Notes: generated from the letters alone by a model not told the origin. 33,802 nt of DNA from Azonexus sp. (GCA_030824535.1 JAVBXO010000093.1:1-33802), one strand, 5' to 3'. Shown: positions 15,461 through 24,308, counted from the stretch's first letter. Numbers and translations: made by a program.

Positions 15461-16020
15461 GCCGGGCCGTAAATGCTGTCCATCGCCAGGCGCAGGCCGA
15501 TGCTGGCGAATTCAACGCTGTCGTTGTCAGTAAAGGGCAGGTAATGCCAGCCGATGTCGCCGTCGCGCCGATAAATTTCAACGCTGCGCTCGTCCTGGGC
15601 GATCAGCACGTATTCCTGCACCGAGGGAATACGCCGGTAGGCGGCGAGTTTTTCGCGGCGGTCGATGGCTTCGGTCGACGGCGAAAGCACTTCGACGATC
15701 AGCGTCGGGTCGTCGATGACGCGGGTCTCATCCGGCAGCGGCTGGGTCTGGCAGCGGACGACTAGATCGGGGTAATAAAAGGCGTTAGCGGCAGCGGCGT
15801 GAACTTTGAGGGCAGCCATGAAGATCTCACGAGGCTGGCCTGTCTGATGTTGCTTCATCGCAAGGTAAAGATTGCCGCGAATCCGGTTGTGCTTAACGGT
15901 CGTATCCGTCATCGCATAAATCTCGCCGTCAACGTATTCGTTCTTGATCTGCGCCTGTTCCTCGAAGGCAAGATAGTCTTCGGGGCTGAGCAAATGCGGC
16001 TTGCGGACGGTATTGGACAT
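15457..16020 (-). CDS. Uma2-family (DUF820) PD-(D/E)XK nuclease-like protein
   Basis: A 187-residue protein of the Uma2/DUF820 family, which has a restriction-endonuclease-like fold of unproven function. Landmarks are SPEDYLAFEEQAQIKNEYVDGEIYAM at the N-terminus, YYPDLVVRC (the acidic PD residue), LIVEVLSPST (the E…S strand) and the REKLAAYRRIPSVQEYVLI helix. A longer frame exists, but the ATG at 16020 begins the domain and has GAGG about 10 bases upstream. It lies 37 bp after mtnA and overlaps the aldolase start by 4 bp, so it is embedded in a metabolic operon. This family is abundant in cyanobacteria and scattered elsewhere, which suggests horizontal acquisition. Confidence 0.85.
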   Translation of the reverse strand: MSNTVRKPHLLSPEDYLAFEEQAQIKNEYVDGEIYAMTDTTVKHNRIRGNLYLAMKQHQTGQPREIFMAALKVHAAAANAFYYPDLVVRCQTQPLPDETRVIDDPTLIVEVLSPSTEAIDRREKLAAYRRIPSVQEYVLIAQDERSVEIYRRDGDIGWHYLPFTDNDSVEFASIGLRLAMDSIYGPA

Positions 16021-16057
16021 GGCGGACCTCGCAGCGGAAATCAATGCCGGGATTCTC

Positions 16058-17182
16058 TCATCTTTGCCCGGCTTCCTCGGGATACAAGCCGAGCAGGCCT
16101 TCGCGGCTGGCCGGGCAGACGCCGCGTTCGGTGATGATGCCTTTGACCAGCCAGCCGGGAGTGACGTCGAAAGCTGGGTTGGCGACGTCTTCGCTGGCCG
16201 CCAGCTGGCGCAAGGCCGAGGGCTGGCCGTGGCCGTCGAGGCCATGGACGAAGCGGAATTCGTCGCCGTCGCGTTCCTCGATGGGAATGTCGGCGCCTTC
16301 CGGGCAGGCGAAATCGATGGTCGAGCGCGGCGCGGCGACGTAGAAGGGAATGCCGTTGTCGGCGCAGGCCAGGGCTTTCAGATAGGTGCCGATCTTGTTG
16401 GCAACATCGCCGTTGGCGGCGATGCGGTCGGCGCCAACGATCACTGCATCGACCTTGCCCTGGCGCATCAGCAGGCCGGCGGCGTTGTCGGCGATCAGCG
16501 TGTGCGGCACGCCGTGCTGTTCGAGTTCCCAGGCCGTCAGCAGGCCCTGGTTGCGCGGCCGGGTTTCCGAGACCCAGACATGCACCGGCACGCCGGCATC
16601 GTGCGCGGCGTAAATCGGCGACAGGGCCGTGCCCCAGTCTACGGTCGCCAGCCAGCCAGCGTTGCAGTGAGTCATGACGTTCAGGGTCTGGCCGTCGGCG
16701 ACGATCAGGTCTTTCCACAGGTCCAGCCCATGCTGGCCGATGGCGGCGTTTTGCGCGACGTCTTCCTCGGCAATTTTTTCGGCTTCTACCCAGGCGGCAG
16801 CATGGCGGGCCGCGGCCGGCAGCGGCTGCAGCACGCCTTCCATGCGCGCCAGTGCCCAGTGCAGATTGACTGCTGTGGGACGGGTTGACCGCAAAAGCGC
16901 GGCGGCTTCGCGCAGGCGGGTGTCGGAAGCTTCGAATTCGAGGGCAATCGCCAGGCCGTAGGCGGCGGTGGCGCCGATCAGCGGCGCGCCGCGTACCAGC
17001 ATGGCGCGGATGGCGTGTGCTGCTTCGTCGAGGGTGGAAACCCGTGCCCAGTGCAGCGCGTGCGGCAGGCGGGTCTGGTCGATGATGTCGATGCAGTTCT
17101 GCGCTGGATGGGCGCGCAGCGTGCGGGTCGGGATGCCGTCGATGTTCATGGTGAGCCGATGGGCGGTGGGCGGGGCGCTCAT
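16058..17182 (-). CDS. mtnA: S-methyl-5-thioribose-1-phosphate isomerase
   Basis: A 374-residue enzyme that isomerises 5-methylthioribose-1-phosphate to 5-methylthioribulose-1-phosphate in methylthioadenosine salvage. It belongs to the eIF2B-alpha-like family. Visible are RGAPLIGATAAYG (64–76), catalytic C173 in MTHCNAG, and catalytic D251 in VGADRIAANGD with the following NKIGTY. Length is normal. The first ATG at 17182 and a second at 17149 (MNIDG) are both possible; neither has a good ribosome-binding site. It heads a minus-strand operon with Uma2, aldolase and dmeF, and is divergent from a methionine-type aminotransferase. No mtnK or mtnP gene is in the window. Confidence 0.93.
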   Translation of the reverse strand: MSAPPTAHRLTMNIDGIPTRTLRAHPAQNCIDIIDQTRLPHALHWARVSTLDEAAHAIRAMLVRGAPLIGATAAYGLAIALEFEASDTRLREAAALLRSTRPTAVNLHWALARMEGVLQPLPAAARHAAAWVEAEKIAEEDVAQNAAIGQHGLDLWKDLIVADGQTLNVMTHCNAGWLATVDWGTALSPIYAAHDAGVPVHVWVSETRPRNQGLLTAWELEQHGVPHTLIADNAAGLLMRQGKVDAVIVGADRIAANGDVANKIGTYLKALACADNGIPFYVAAPRSTIDFACPEGADIPIEERDGDEFRFVHGLDGHGQPSALRQLAASEDVANPAFDVTPGWLVKGIITERGVCPASREGLLGLYPEEAGQR

Positions 17183-17251
17183 TTTAGCTTGTCGCGGCCG
17201 GCCTTTTCCCCGATCATTTTTGCCTCCTACAGCCCGTCGACCGCAAAAATC

Positions 17252-18418
17252 ATGGAAACCTCCGTCCGCATCGCTTCCCGTTTTCCCGAGATGGGCACGA
17301 CCATCTTCACTGTGATGTCACGCATGGCTGCCGAGTGCGGCGCGGTCAATCTGTCGCAGGGCTTCCCGGATTTTCAAGCCGAGCCGGCGCTGTTCGACGC
17401 CGTGCATCGTTACATGCTGGCCGGCCGCAACCAGTACGCGCCGATGGCCGGCATGCCGGAATTGCGTGCGGCCATCGTTGACAAGGTAGCGGCGCTTTAC
17501 GGCGCGCGTTTCGATGCGGAAAGCGAAGTCACGGTCACCGCGGGCGCGACGCAGGCGATCTTCACCGCCATTGCCGCCTTTGTCCGGCCGGGCGACGAGG
17601 TCATCGTTTTCGAGCCGGTCTATGACTCCTACGTGCCGGCCATTGAAACTGTCGGCGGCAAGGCGGTTTATGCGCAACTGCGCTTCCCCGACTACACGCC
17701 TGACTGGGAATCGGTGCAGCAACTGATTACGCCGCGGACGCGGATGATCATCGTCAATTCGCCGCACAACCCGACCGGCAGCCTGCTTTCTGCGGTCGAC
17801 CTCGATAAATTGGCAAAAATGCTGCGCGGCACTAACATCGTCGTGCTCTCCGACGAGGTTTACGAACACATCCTGTTCGATGGCGAACAGCACGCCAGCC
17901 TCTGCGGTCATGCCGAACTCGCCGCGCGCAGCATCGTCGTTTCCAGCTTCGGCAAGACCTATCACATCACCGGCTGGAAAATCGGCTACGTCGTCGGCCC
18001 AGCGGATCTGATGGCGGAGTTCCGCAAAGTGCACCAGTTCAACGTCTTCACCGTGCATGCGCCGTCGCAACTGGCGCTCGCCGACTATATGCAGGATCAC
18101 TCGCGCCACCTTGGCCTGGCGGCCTTTTACCAGGAAAAGCGCGATTTCTTCCGCAACATCCTGGCCGCAACGCCCTTCGAGCTCTTGCCTTGTCGCGGCA
18201 CCTATTTTCAGCTCGCCCGTTACGACCGGATTTCCGACTTGCCGGATCGCGAATTCGCCGAATGGATGACGCGAGAAATCGGCGTGGCGGTGATTCCGGT
18301 GTCGGTCTTTACCCACGATGGCCGTGACGACAAGGTGGTGCGTTTCTGTTTTGCCAAAAAAGAGGAAACCTTGCTGGCGGCGGGGGAGCGCTTGCGGCGG
18401 CTAGGCGACCGGGCGTAA
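17252..18418 (+). CDS. Methionine-type PLP aminotransferase (YbdL-like)
   Basis: A 388-residue fold-type I pyridoxal-phosphate aminotransferase. Key residues are N173 in PHNPTG, D201 in LSDEVYEHI, the PLP-binding lysine K235 in SSFGKTYHITGWKIGY, and a C-terminal substrate arginine in VVRFCFAKKEE. The sequence resembles E. coli YbdL, which prefers methionine and can transaminate 2-keto-4-methylthiobutyrate, the last step of methionine salvage. A longer frame runs upstream, but the ATG at 17252 gives the standard length. It is divergent from mtnA with a 69-bp gap, so both probably share a regulatory region. Substrate is inferred from family and context; a kynurenine or broad-range aminotransferase remains possible. 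Confidence 0.83.
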   Translation: METSVRIASRFPEMGTTIFTVMSRMAAECGAVNLSQGFPDFQAEPALFDAVHRYMLAGRNQYAPMAGMPELRAAIVDKVAALYGARFDAESEVTVTAGATQAIFTAIAAFVRPGDEVIVFEPVYDSYVPAIETVGGKAVYAQLRFPDYTPDWESVQQLITPRTRMIIVNSPHNPTGSLLSAVDLDKLAKMLRGTNIVVLSDEVYEHILFDGEQHASLCGHAELAARSIVVSSFGKTYHITGWKIGYVVGPADLMAEFRKVHQFNVFTVHAPSQLALADYMQDHSRHLGLAAFYQEKRDFFRNILAATPFELLPCRGTYFQLARYDRISDLPDREFAEWMTREIGVAVIPVSVFTHDGRDDKVVRFCFAKKEETLLAAGERLRRLGDRA

Positions 18419-18513
18419 GCGCAGTTCATGGTAATAAAATGTGCCTTGCATTTCCAGAAGATGGCTTCAAAATACTCGTTTGCTAATTCACCTAAATTTT
18501 CAGGGGGTATTCA

Positions 18514-19395
18514 ATGACGACAGCGGTCGACTATCTGGCAACGAAGGGCGTCACCGTGGCTCAGGCCTACGGTTTCATCATGAACAACATCAGCAGCCCG
18601 GAAACAATTTTCAACGGCGCCAAGGCATTTGGCTTGAGCAACCAAATGCTCGGTGAAATCCTTGGCATTGGCACCGATGTCGTCAAGAATTTCTGGTCTG
18701 GCCTGGGGTTTGATCCGGCGCAGCTTGACGGCGGTACGGGTACAACTGCCGCCGACTTTCTTTCGACAAAGAATATAACGATGGCCCAGGCTCATGATTA
18801 CATCATGAGCAATATCGCAAATCCGGCGAAACTTTTTGGTGAATTGAAGGTGTTTGGCCTGACCAACCAGATGCTCGGTGAAATTCTTGGTGTTGGTACT
18901 GATCTGGTGAAATCTTTCTGGTCGGGCCAGAGTCTGGACCCAACGCAACTTGACACAGCGGGCGGGGGCTCGGGTTCACAGGTCGACCTTTTCCAGGCCT
19001 ATCTCGACAACCCAGTTGTTTCTACCCCCTATGGCGCACTCGATGCCAGCAAGGGGGCGTTCAATTACGTCGTCGACATGGCGACTGTCATCAATGGCGC
19101 TCAAGTCATTATTCACAACTTTGGCAGCGACGATACGCTGTCAATTGCCAATGGCAATGCCAAGTATTCGACGCTGGCAATCACCCCGTCTTCGGGTGAT
19201 CCCGGCCATTACATGGAATATTTCTCCGTCTATGACAAGACTTTCCCGGCGAGTGTGGTCAGTGTCATGGTTATTCTCGATAACATCCCGAGCGTACCGG
19301 CTGGCCAGACGGAAGGGATCGTCACCATGAAACCGATCCCGGAATTGCTGACGGCTTTCAACAGCCTGCCGGTGGGGGATCTGTACTGGTCCTGA
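18514..19395 (+). CDS. Protein with two 75-residue tandem repeats, function unknown
   Basis: A 293-residue protein I cannot name. Residues about 3–73 and 78–148 are two copies of one module with a 75-residue (225-bp) period: DYLATKGVTVAQAYGFIM… and DFLSTKNITMAQAHDYIM…, each containing NQMLGEILG(I/V)GTD(V/L)VK(N/S)FWSG. After a glycine-rich linker (GGGSGS, about 150) comes a probably beta-rich C-terminal domain (VDMATVINGAQVIIHNFGSDDTL). There is no signal peptide. The modules recall short helical repeats seen in large surface or type I-secreted proteins of betaproteobacteria, but no RTX repeats or secretion genes are here. AGGGGGT precedes the ATG and a strong terminator follows, so it is a single-gene unit. 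Confidence 0.85.
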   Translation: MTTAVDYLATKGVTVAQAYGFIMNNISSPETIFNGAKAFGLSNQMLGEILGIGTDVVKNFWSGLGFDPAQLDGGTGTTAADFLSTKNITMAQAHDYIMSNIANPAKLFGELKVFGLTNQMLGEILGVGTDLVKSFWSGQSLDPTQLDTAGGGSGSQVDLFQAYLDNPVVSTPYGALDASKGAFNYVVDMATVINGAQVIIHNFGSDDTLSIANGNAKYSTLAITPSSGDPGHYMEYFSVYDKTFPASVVSVMVILDNIPSVPAGQTEGIVTMKPIPELLTAFNSLPVGDLYWS

Positions 19396-19421
19396 GCGCT
19401 ATAAACCTCTGCCACAAAGTA

Positions 19422-19454
19422 AAAAAGCCCACCGCCATTGGCCGTGGGCTTTTT
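19422..19454. terminator. Bidirectional rho-independent terminator
   Basis: Stem AAAAAGCCCAC / GTGGGCTTTTT with an 11-base loop, giving a T-run on both strands. It sits between the converging repeat-protein gene and the EF-hand protein gene and should stop transcription from both. Confidence 0.88.
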
Positions 19455-19465
19455 CTTGTCCGGAT

Positions 19466-21589
19466 TTACATGCCGGCAGCGCGGCCGACGTAGATCAACA
19501 GGCCCATGCCCAGCGCACCGAGCACGAGATAGAACTTCCACGGCGTCTGTTTTTCGGCGTAGGGGTCGATCAAGGCCCGTTCGGCGCCCTCGGGCAGTTC
19601 CGCCAGGTGAGTCAAGGCGGTGCCAAAGGGGATGTTGATGCGGGCGCGGGTATTTACCGCCCAGCCGTTGGCATCGAGGATAGGGCCGAGATTGCGGTTC
19701 CTGAGCTTGAAAAAAGCCACGGCCATCGACGGGCCGGAAATGATCAGTATCAGGCCGAGCAGCGCCAGTGGCATCTGCCAGGCCTTGAGACCGAGGAAAC
19801 CGGTAATCACCGAGGCCAGCACTGTGCCGATGGCGCCGATGGCCAGGCCGATGGCGGCAAAAATACCGGCGAATTTCGCCGCATCGAAGGGCGCGGGCGG
19901 CACTTTGGTGCCGCTTTCGATTTTCTTGCCGGCTTCGGTGACGGTGTTGCTGACCATGGCGTCGGCAGCGCCGGCCTTGGTCGCGGCAAATTTTTGCGCC
20001 TGCTCGGCAATCAGGCGGATCAGCTTCTTGTACGGTGACCAGAAGGCCTGACGGATGCTGATCGGGTGGTCAACGATCTTGCTGATCGTCGCATCCCAGT
20101 CCTTGCCGTCGCGGTCGTAGAAAACGCCGTTGCGCCCGACCATCAGCTGGTCGGAATCGCCGGCCGTGAAGGCGGCGGCAATGGTCATTTTTTCACCGGG
20201 GCGCACGCATTCGCAGTAAGCCAGGTAAACGCCGGACAGCGTCGCCAGCGCCGCGTGTTTGCCGGCGTCGAGCACCTTGACGCAGAGCTCGCAACTGCGG
20301 CCGTCGAGATAGAGCGTGCCGGCCTGGAAGATGGCCTTGTCGCGCTGGGTGTAGAAATCGCCGAAAGCGACGAAGTTGTTGGCCAGTCTGGCCAGATCAC
20401 GGTGGTAGCGCACCAGCCGGTCGACTTCGCCGATGGCCTCGGCCTGGCCGCTGCGGGCGCTGTCGCTGGCGATCAGCTCGCTCAAGCGGGCGCGGTAATC
20501 GCTGGCTAGCAGGGCGCCCAGGCGGCTCGGGTCAAGTAGTTCGAGCGTGCTGACCGGGTGGCTGGCGAGCCAGGCGGCGTAAGCGGTGAACGCACCCTTG
20601 ATGGCGTCCCAGCTGGCGGCGTCCAGACTGTCGCGCTGGCCGAGCAGCGGTGTGATGACTTGCTGGCGGAGGCGGGCGATGGCGGCGGTCCAGGCCGGGT
20701 TCAATCCTGCGGTCAACGGCAGCAGGGCGCCGTTTTTCACATAGGCCAGCGGCAGGGCAGCGATTTCGGCGCTGTCGCCGGTCAGCGAAAGGCTGGCGAT
20801 GGCGCGTAATTCGTCTTCGCCGCCATTCATCAATTCGCCGGCCCGCGGATCGAAAGCCGCCAGGCGGCAGCGGGTGAAGAAGTCGTCGATCTTGGCGCTG
20901 ACGGCAGCGAGGGCGGCGTGGGCATCGGCCGTGGCGTCGCCGAGCGGCAGCAGCTGGGCATCGTTTTGTGGCGCCTGACGCCAGGCGGTCAGGGCCTCGG
21001 CTTCGCTGAAGAAACGGTCGACCGTAGCCTGGTCGACGCCGGTTTCGCCGCTGCGGTCTGCTTGGCCGCCGAGGCAGGTGATGATGTCGGCAATGGCGGC
21101 TTGCAGGTCGCTGTCGAGCTGGGCGGGTGGCACGATGCCATCGCCGTTGAAGGGCATGCCGGAAAAAATGCGTGCGCTGTCGGCGGTGTCGGCGACCGCG
21201 ATATGGCTGGCGTCGGCCTGGCCCAGGCTTTCCAGCACATGCCTGGCCGAGGCCAGCAGGCGTTGGCCATCGGCGCTGCTGTCGTCAATGTCGGCCAGGG
21301 CCAGCGGGCCGCCGGCCAGCAGGCTGTCGGGCGACTTGAGCAGGGCCGTCGCCCAGTTGATGGCAGCGATCAGTTCCGGGGCGCGAATGTGGCTGTCCTG
21401 GTCGCTGTCGATCAGCGCCAGCGTCTGGCGGTCGAATTCCAGTCCATTGACCGGGCAGGACAGGGCGCTCCACAGTTTCTGGTCGAGTTCGCCGAGATGG
21501 GCCAGGTCGGCGCCGCTATCGAGGCGGACCTGGTCGAAGCCGCCGGCACTGAAAAAGCGCCAGCGATGCGGGGTTGGTGAATTGCTCAT
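19466..21589 (-). CDS. Large EF-hand membrane protein, function unknown
   Basis: A 707-residue protein I cannot assign to a characterised family. Residues 61–72 form a complete EF-hand loop, DSDQDSHIRAPE, with acidic or oxygen ligands at positions 1, 3, 5 and 12. A degenerate second one may lie near FNGDGIVPPAQ. The middle holds a cysteine cluster (CELC and, about 25 residues on, CEC). Near the C-terminus are two adjacent helices (about residues 570–620) and a last one (WKFYLVLGALGMGLLIYVG), so it is membrane-anchored with most of the chain on one side and no N-terminal signal. It ends just past the shared terminator and starts 26 bp after glnE, so it may follow glnE in one transcript. Confidence 0.8.
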   Translation of the reverse strand: MSNSPTPHRWRFFSAGGFDQVRLDSGADLAHLGELDQKLWSALSCPVNGLEFDRQTLALIDSDQDSHIRAPELIAAINWATALLKSPDSLLAGGPLALADIDDSSADGQRLLASARHVLESLGQADASHIAVADTADSARIFSGMPFNGDGIVPPAQLDSDLQAAIADIITCLGGQADRSGETGVDQATVDRFFSEAEALTAWRQAPQNDAQLLPLGDATADAHAALAAVSAKIDDFFTRCRLAAFDPRAGELMNGGEDELRAIASLSLTGDSAEIAALPLAYVKNGALLPLTAGLNPAWTAAIARLRQQVITPLLGQRDSLDAASWDAIKGAFTAYAAWLASHPVSTLELLDPSRLGALLASDYRARLSELIASDSARSGQAEAIGEVDRLVRYHRDLARLANNFVAFGDFYTQRDKAIFQAGTLYLDGRSCELCVKVLDAGKHAALATLSGVYLAYCECVRPGEKMTIAAAFTAGDSDQLMVGRNGVFYDRDGKDWDATISKIVDHPISIRQAFWSPYKKLIRLIAEQAQKFAATKAGAADAMVSNTVTEAGKKIESGTKVPPAPFDAAKFAGIFAAIGLAIGAIGTVLASVITGFLGLKAWQMPLALLGLILIISGPSMAVAFFKLRNRNLGPILDANGWAVNTRARINIPFGTALTHLAELPEGAERALIDPYAEKQTPWKFYLVLGALGMGLLIYVGRAAGM

Positions 21590-21614
21590 GGGGGACTCCG
21601 TAAGGGGAATGGGG

Positions 21615-24308
21615 TCAGCCGAAAACGGTCTGCCACAGGGCGTTGACCGCAGAAATGTGCTTTTCCACCAATTCGCGTTCCAGCGGCGCCTTGGGCGTGG
21701 TCGACAAGCGCTGGGCGTGCTGCAGGCGGCGATATTCGCGATAGGCGTTGCCGACCGCTGCGCCCTGTGCCGGCTCGATCAAGCCGAGTTCGCCGGCGAT
21801 GCGCAGCAGGGCGATATTGCCGAGATTGCCGGTGAGTTCGGGGTATTGGTGGGCGTAGCCGAGAATCAGGTACTGGACGATGAATTCGACATCGATGATG
21901 CCGCCCTGGTCATGCTTGAGTTTGAACAGCGCGTCGCTCTTCGAGGCGTGGGCGTCGTACATCTTTTGCCGCATGGCGACGACCTCGTCGCGCAGCTTGG
22001 CCAGGTCGCGCGGCTGACGCAGGATTTCGCAGCGGATTTCCTCGAAGCGCTGGCCGACGGCCGGATCGCCGGCGCAACAGCGGGCGCGGGTCAGCGCCTG
22101 ATGTTCCCAGACCCAGGCTTGCTTGAGCTGGTATTCGCGGAAGGCGTCGACCGATACCGCGAGCAGTCCGGAATCGCCATTGGGCCGCAGGCGCAGGTCG
22201 GTTTCGAACAGCGTGCCGGCCGGCGTCTGGCTGGACAGCCAGGTATTCAGGCGTTGGCCGAGGCGGGTGTAGTTTTCTTCGGCGTCCTGGTCGGCGTCGT
22301 CGTAAATATAAACAAGGTCGAGATCAGAGACGTAGCCGAGTTCCTTGCCGCCCATCTTGCCGTAGCCGATAACGGCGAATTTCGGCGTTTCACAATGACG
22401 CTTGCGCACGGTTTTCCAGACCAGCGGCAAGGTTTCCTGGACGATGGTGTCGGCCAGTTCGGTGAGATAGTCGGACAGCTTTTCCACCGTCTGCAGACCG
22501 GCGAGATCCTGAGCCAGCAGGCGGAATACCTGGCCGTGATGCATTTCGCGCAGGATGTCCATCTCGCGCTCGGTGTCGTTCTGGTGATCGAGCAGATTGC
22601 GCCGCAGCTGCTCGCGAAAACCGGCGAGGTCGGTGGCGATTTCGTAGAGGCGCGGATCGAGCAGTTCGTCGAGCAAGAGCGGGTGGCGATTGAGGTAATC
22701 GCTGGCCCAGCTCGAAGCGCAAATCATGTCGGCGACGCGGCGCAGCGCCATCGGGTATTGCTGCAACAGCGCCAGGTAGGCGCCCCGGCGGGCGATGCCT
22801 TCAAGAAAATCGAGGCCGCGTTGCAGCGTGGTGTCGGGCGCGGCGGTGGCGCTGGCGGCTTCGATCAGGCGCGGGCCGACGGCATCGAGGCGCAAACGGT
22901 TGCTGCTGGGCAATTGCCGGTAGCGACTTGAGGCGCGCAGGCTGACCAGTCGGGCAATGGCTTCACGCGGCTGGCGGAAACCAAGATTGCCGAAGCTTTC
23001 GAGGGCGCGGTCTTCATCGAGCTGGTTCAGCCACAAGCCGGTCAGCGGATGTTCGCCGGCCTCGGGGTCGGCAAAGACCTCGCCGAAATGCTTGCTGACC
23101 CGCTGGCGGTGACCGTCGAGCACCGCCAGCATGGCCGGCCAGTCGGGGAAGTCCATGCTCCGGGCAACGCTGGCGCGGGCGGCCTCGTTTTCCGGCAGGC
23201 GGTGGGTCTGCTTGTCGTCGACATATTGCAGGCGATGTTCAAGACGGCGCAGGAAGATATAGGCGTCACGCAGTTCCTGCTCGGTCTCGGCAGGGATATG
23301 TTTGCGTTCGACGAGCAAGGCCAGCACGGACAGCGTCGGGCGAATTTGCAGGGCTGGATCGCGTCCACCGCGAATGAGCTGGAAAACCTGGGCCATGAAC
23401 TCGATTTCGCGGATGCCGCCAGGGCCGAGCTTGACGTGGTCAGCCATGTCCTTGCGCGACACTTCGCGGCGGATTTGCGCGTGCAGGTCGCGCATGGCGT
23501 TGATCGCGCCGAAATCGAGGTATTTGCGGAAGACGAAGGGACGGGCGATTTTCTGCATCGCCGTGACCCATTCCGGCTGCAGGTTGTCGCCGCTGTTCAT
23601 CGTCCGGCCCTTGATCCAGGCGTAACGTTCCCACTCGCGGCCCTGGGTGATGAAATAGGTTTCCAGCGAGTCAAGCGAGCAGACCAGCGGTCCGGAGTCG
23701 CCATTCGGGCGCAGACGCATGTCGACGCGGAAGACCTGGCCATCGCCGGTGATGTCACCGAGCGCCTGGATGATGCGCTTGCCCAGACGATTGAAGAAAT
23801 CGAAATTCTCGATGGACTTTGGCCCGGCGGTGTCGCCTTCTTCCGGGTAAACGAAGATGTAATCGACGTCCGAAGAGACATTGAGCTCGCGCCCGCCGAG
23901 CTTGCCCATGCCGATGATCAACAGTCGTTCTGGGTGGCCTTGCCGGTCCAGCGGCTCGCCGTAGGTGGCGACGAGCTGGCGGTGATAGTAATCGAGCGTG
24001 AAATTGGTCGTGATATCGGCGAGCAGCGTCATGCTTTCGACGATTTCTTCGAGCGGCGCCAGGCCACAGAGATCGCGCAAGGCCAGGTGGGCCATGGCCC
24101 GGTGGCGCAAGCGGCGGAGCGTTGTCTTGACCTCGTCGTCATTGGCAAAGTCGCGGCGCAAGGGCGCGAGCAGTAATTCCTCGGAAAGAGGCTGCTGCCA
24201 GCTGGCGGCGAGTTCGGGAATCAGTTCCGGACGCGCGGTGAGCAATTTGGAAAGGTAATGGCTGTGCGCCAGGGCGGCTGGCCAGCGGGGGTCGAGTGCG
24301 GTGTCCAT
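21615..24308 (-). CDS. glnE: Glutamine synthetase adenylyltransferase/adenylyl-removing enzyme
   Basis: A bifunctional cytoplasmic enzyme of about 897 residues that attaches AMP to, and removes it from, glutamine synthetase, under control of PII and glutamine. Both nucleotidyltransferase domains are visible: the N-terminal adenylyl-removing half with GMGKLGGRELN…SSDVD (about 133–149), and the C-terminal adenylylating half with GYGKMGGKELG…SDLDL at about 640–665. Length matches the family (E. coli about 946). The frame could start at a TTG at 24359, but the ATG at 24308 is preferred. It is divergent from yhdP and lies upstream of the EF-hand protein gene. Confidence 0.95.
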   Translation of the reverse strand: MDTALDPRWPAALAHSHYLSKLLTARPELIPELAASWQQPLSEELLLAPLRRDFANDDEVKTTLRRLRHRAMAHLALRDLCGLAPLEEIVESMTLLADITTNFTLDYYHRQLVATYGEPLDRQGHPERLLIIGMGKLGGRELNVSSDVDYIFVYPEEGDTAGPKSIENFDFFNRLGKRIIQALGDITGDGQVFRVDMRLRPNGDSGPLVCSLDSLETYFITQGREWERYAWIKGRTMNSGDNLQPEWVTAMQKIARPFVFRKYLDFGAINAMRDLHAQIRREVSRKDMADHVKLGPGGIREIEFMAQVFQLIRGGRDPALQIRPTLSVLALLVERKHIPAETEQELRDAYIFLRRLEHRLQYVDDKQTHRLPENEAARASVARSMDFPDWPAMLAVLDGHRQRVSKHFGEVFADPEAGEHPLTGLWLNQLDEDRALESFGNLGFRQPREAIARLVSLRASSRYRQLPSSNRLRLDAVGPRLIEAASATAAPDTTLQRGLDFLEGIARRGAYLALLQQYPMALRRVADMICASSWASDYLNRHPLLLDELLDPRLYEIATDLAGFREQLRRNLLDHQNDTEREMDILREMHHGQVFRLLAQDLAGLQTVEKLSDYLTELADTIVQETLPLVWKTVRKRHCETPKFAVIGYGKMGGKELGYVSDLDLVYIYDDADQDAEENYTRLGQRLNTWLSSQTPAGTLFETDLRLRPNGDSGLLAVSVDAFREYQLKQAWVWEHQALTRARCCAGDPAVGQRFEEIRCEILRQPRDLAKLRDEVVAMRQKMYDAHASKSDALFKLKHDQGGIIDVEFIVQYLILGYAHQYPELTGNLGNIALLRIAGELGLIEPAQGAAVGNAYREYRRLQHAQRLSTTPKAPLERELVEKHISAVNALWQTVFG

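Noticed and set aside
21078-22931. A 617-codon plus-strand open frame across the EF-hand protein and glnE genes
   Set aside because: It is antisense to two well-supported genes and spans the gap between them. Long antisense frames are expected in GC-rich DNA, and its translation shows no known domain.
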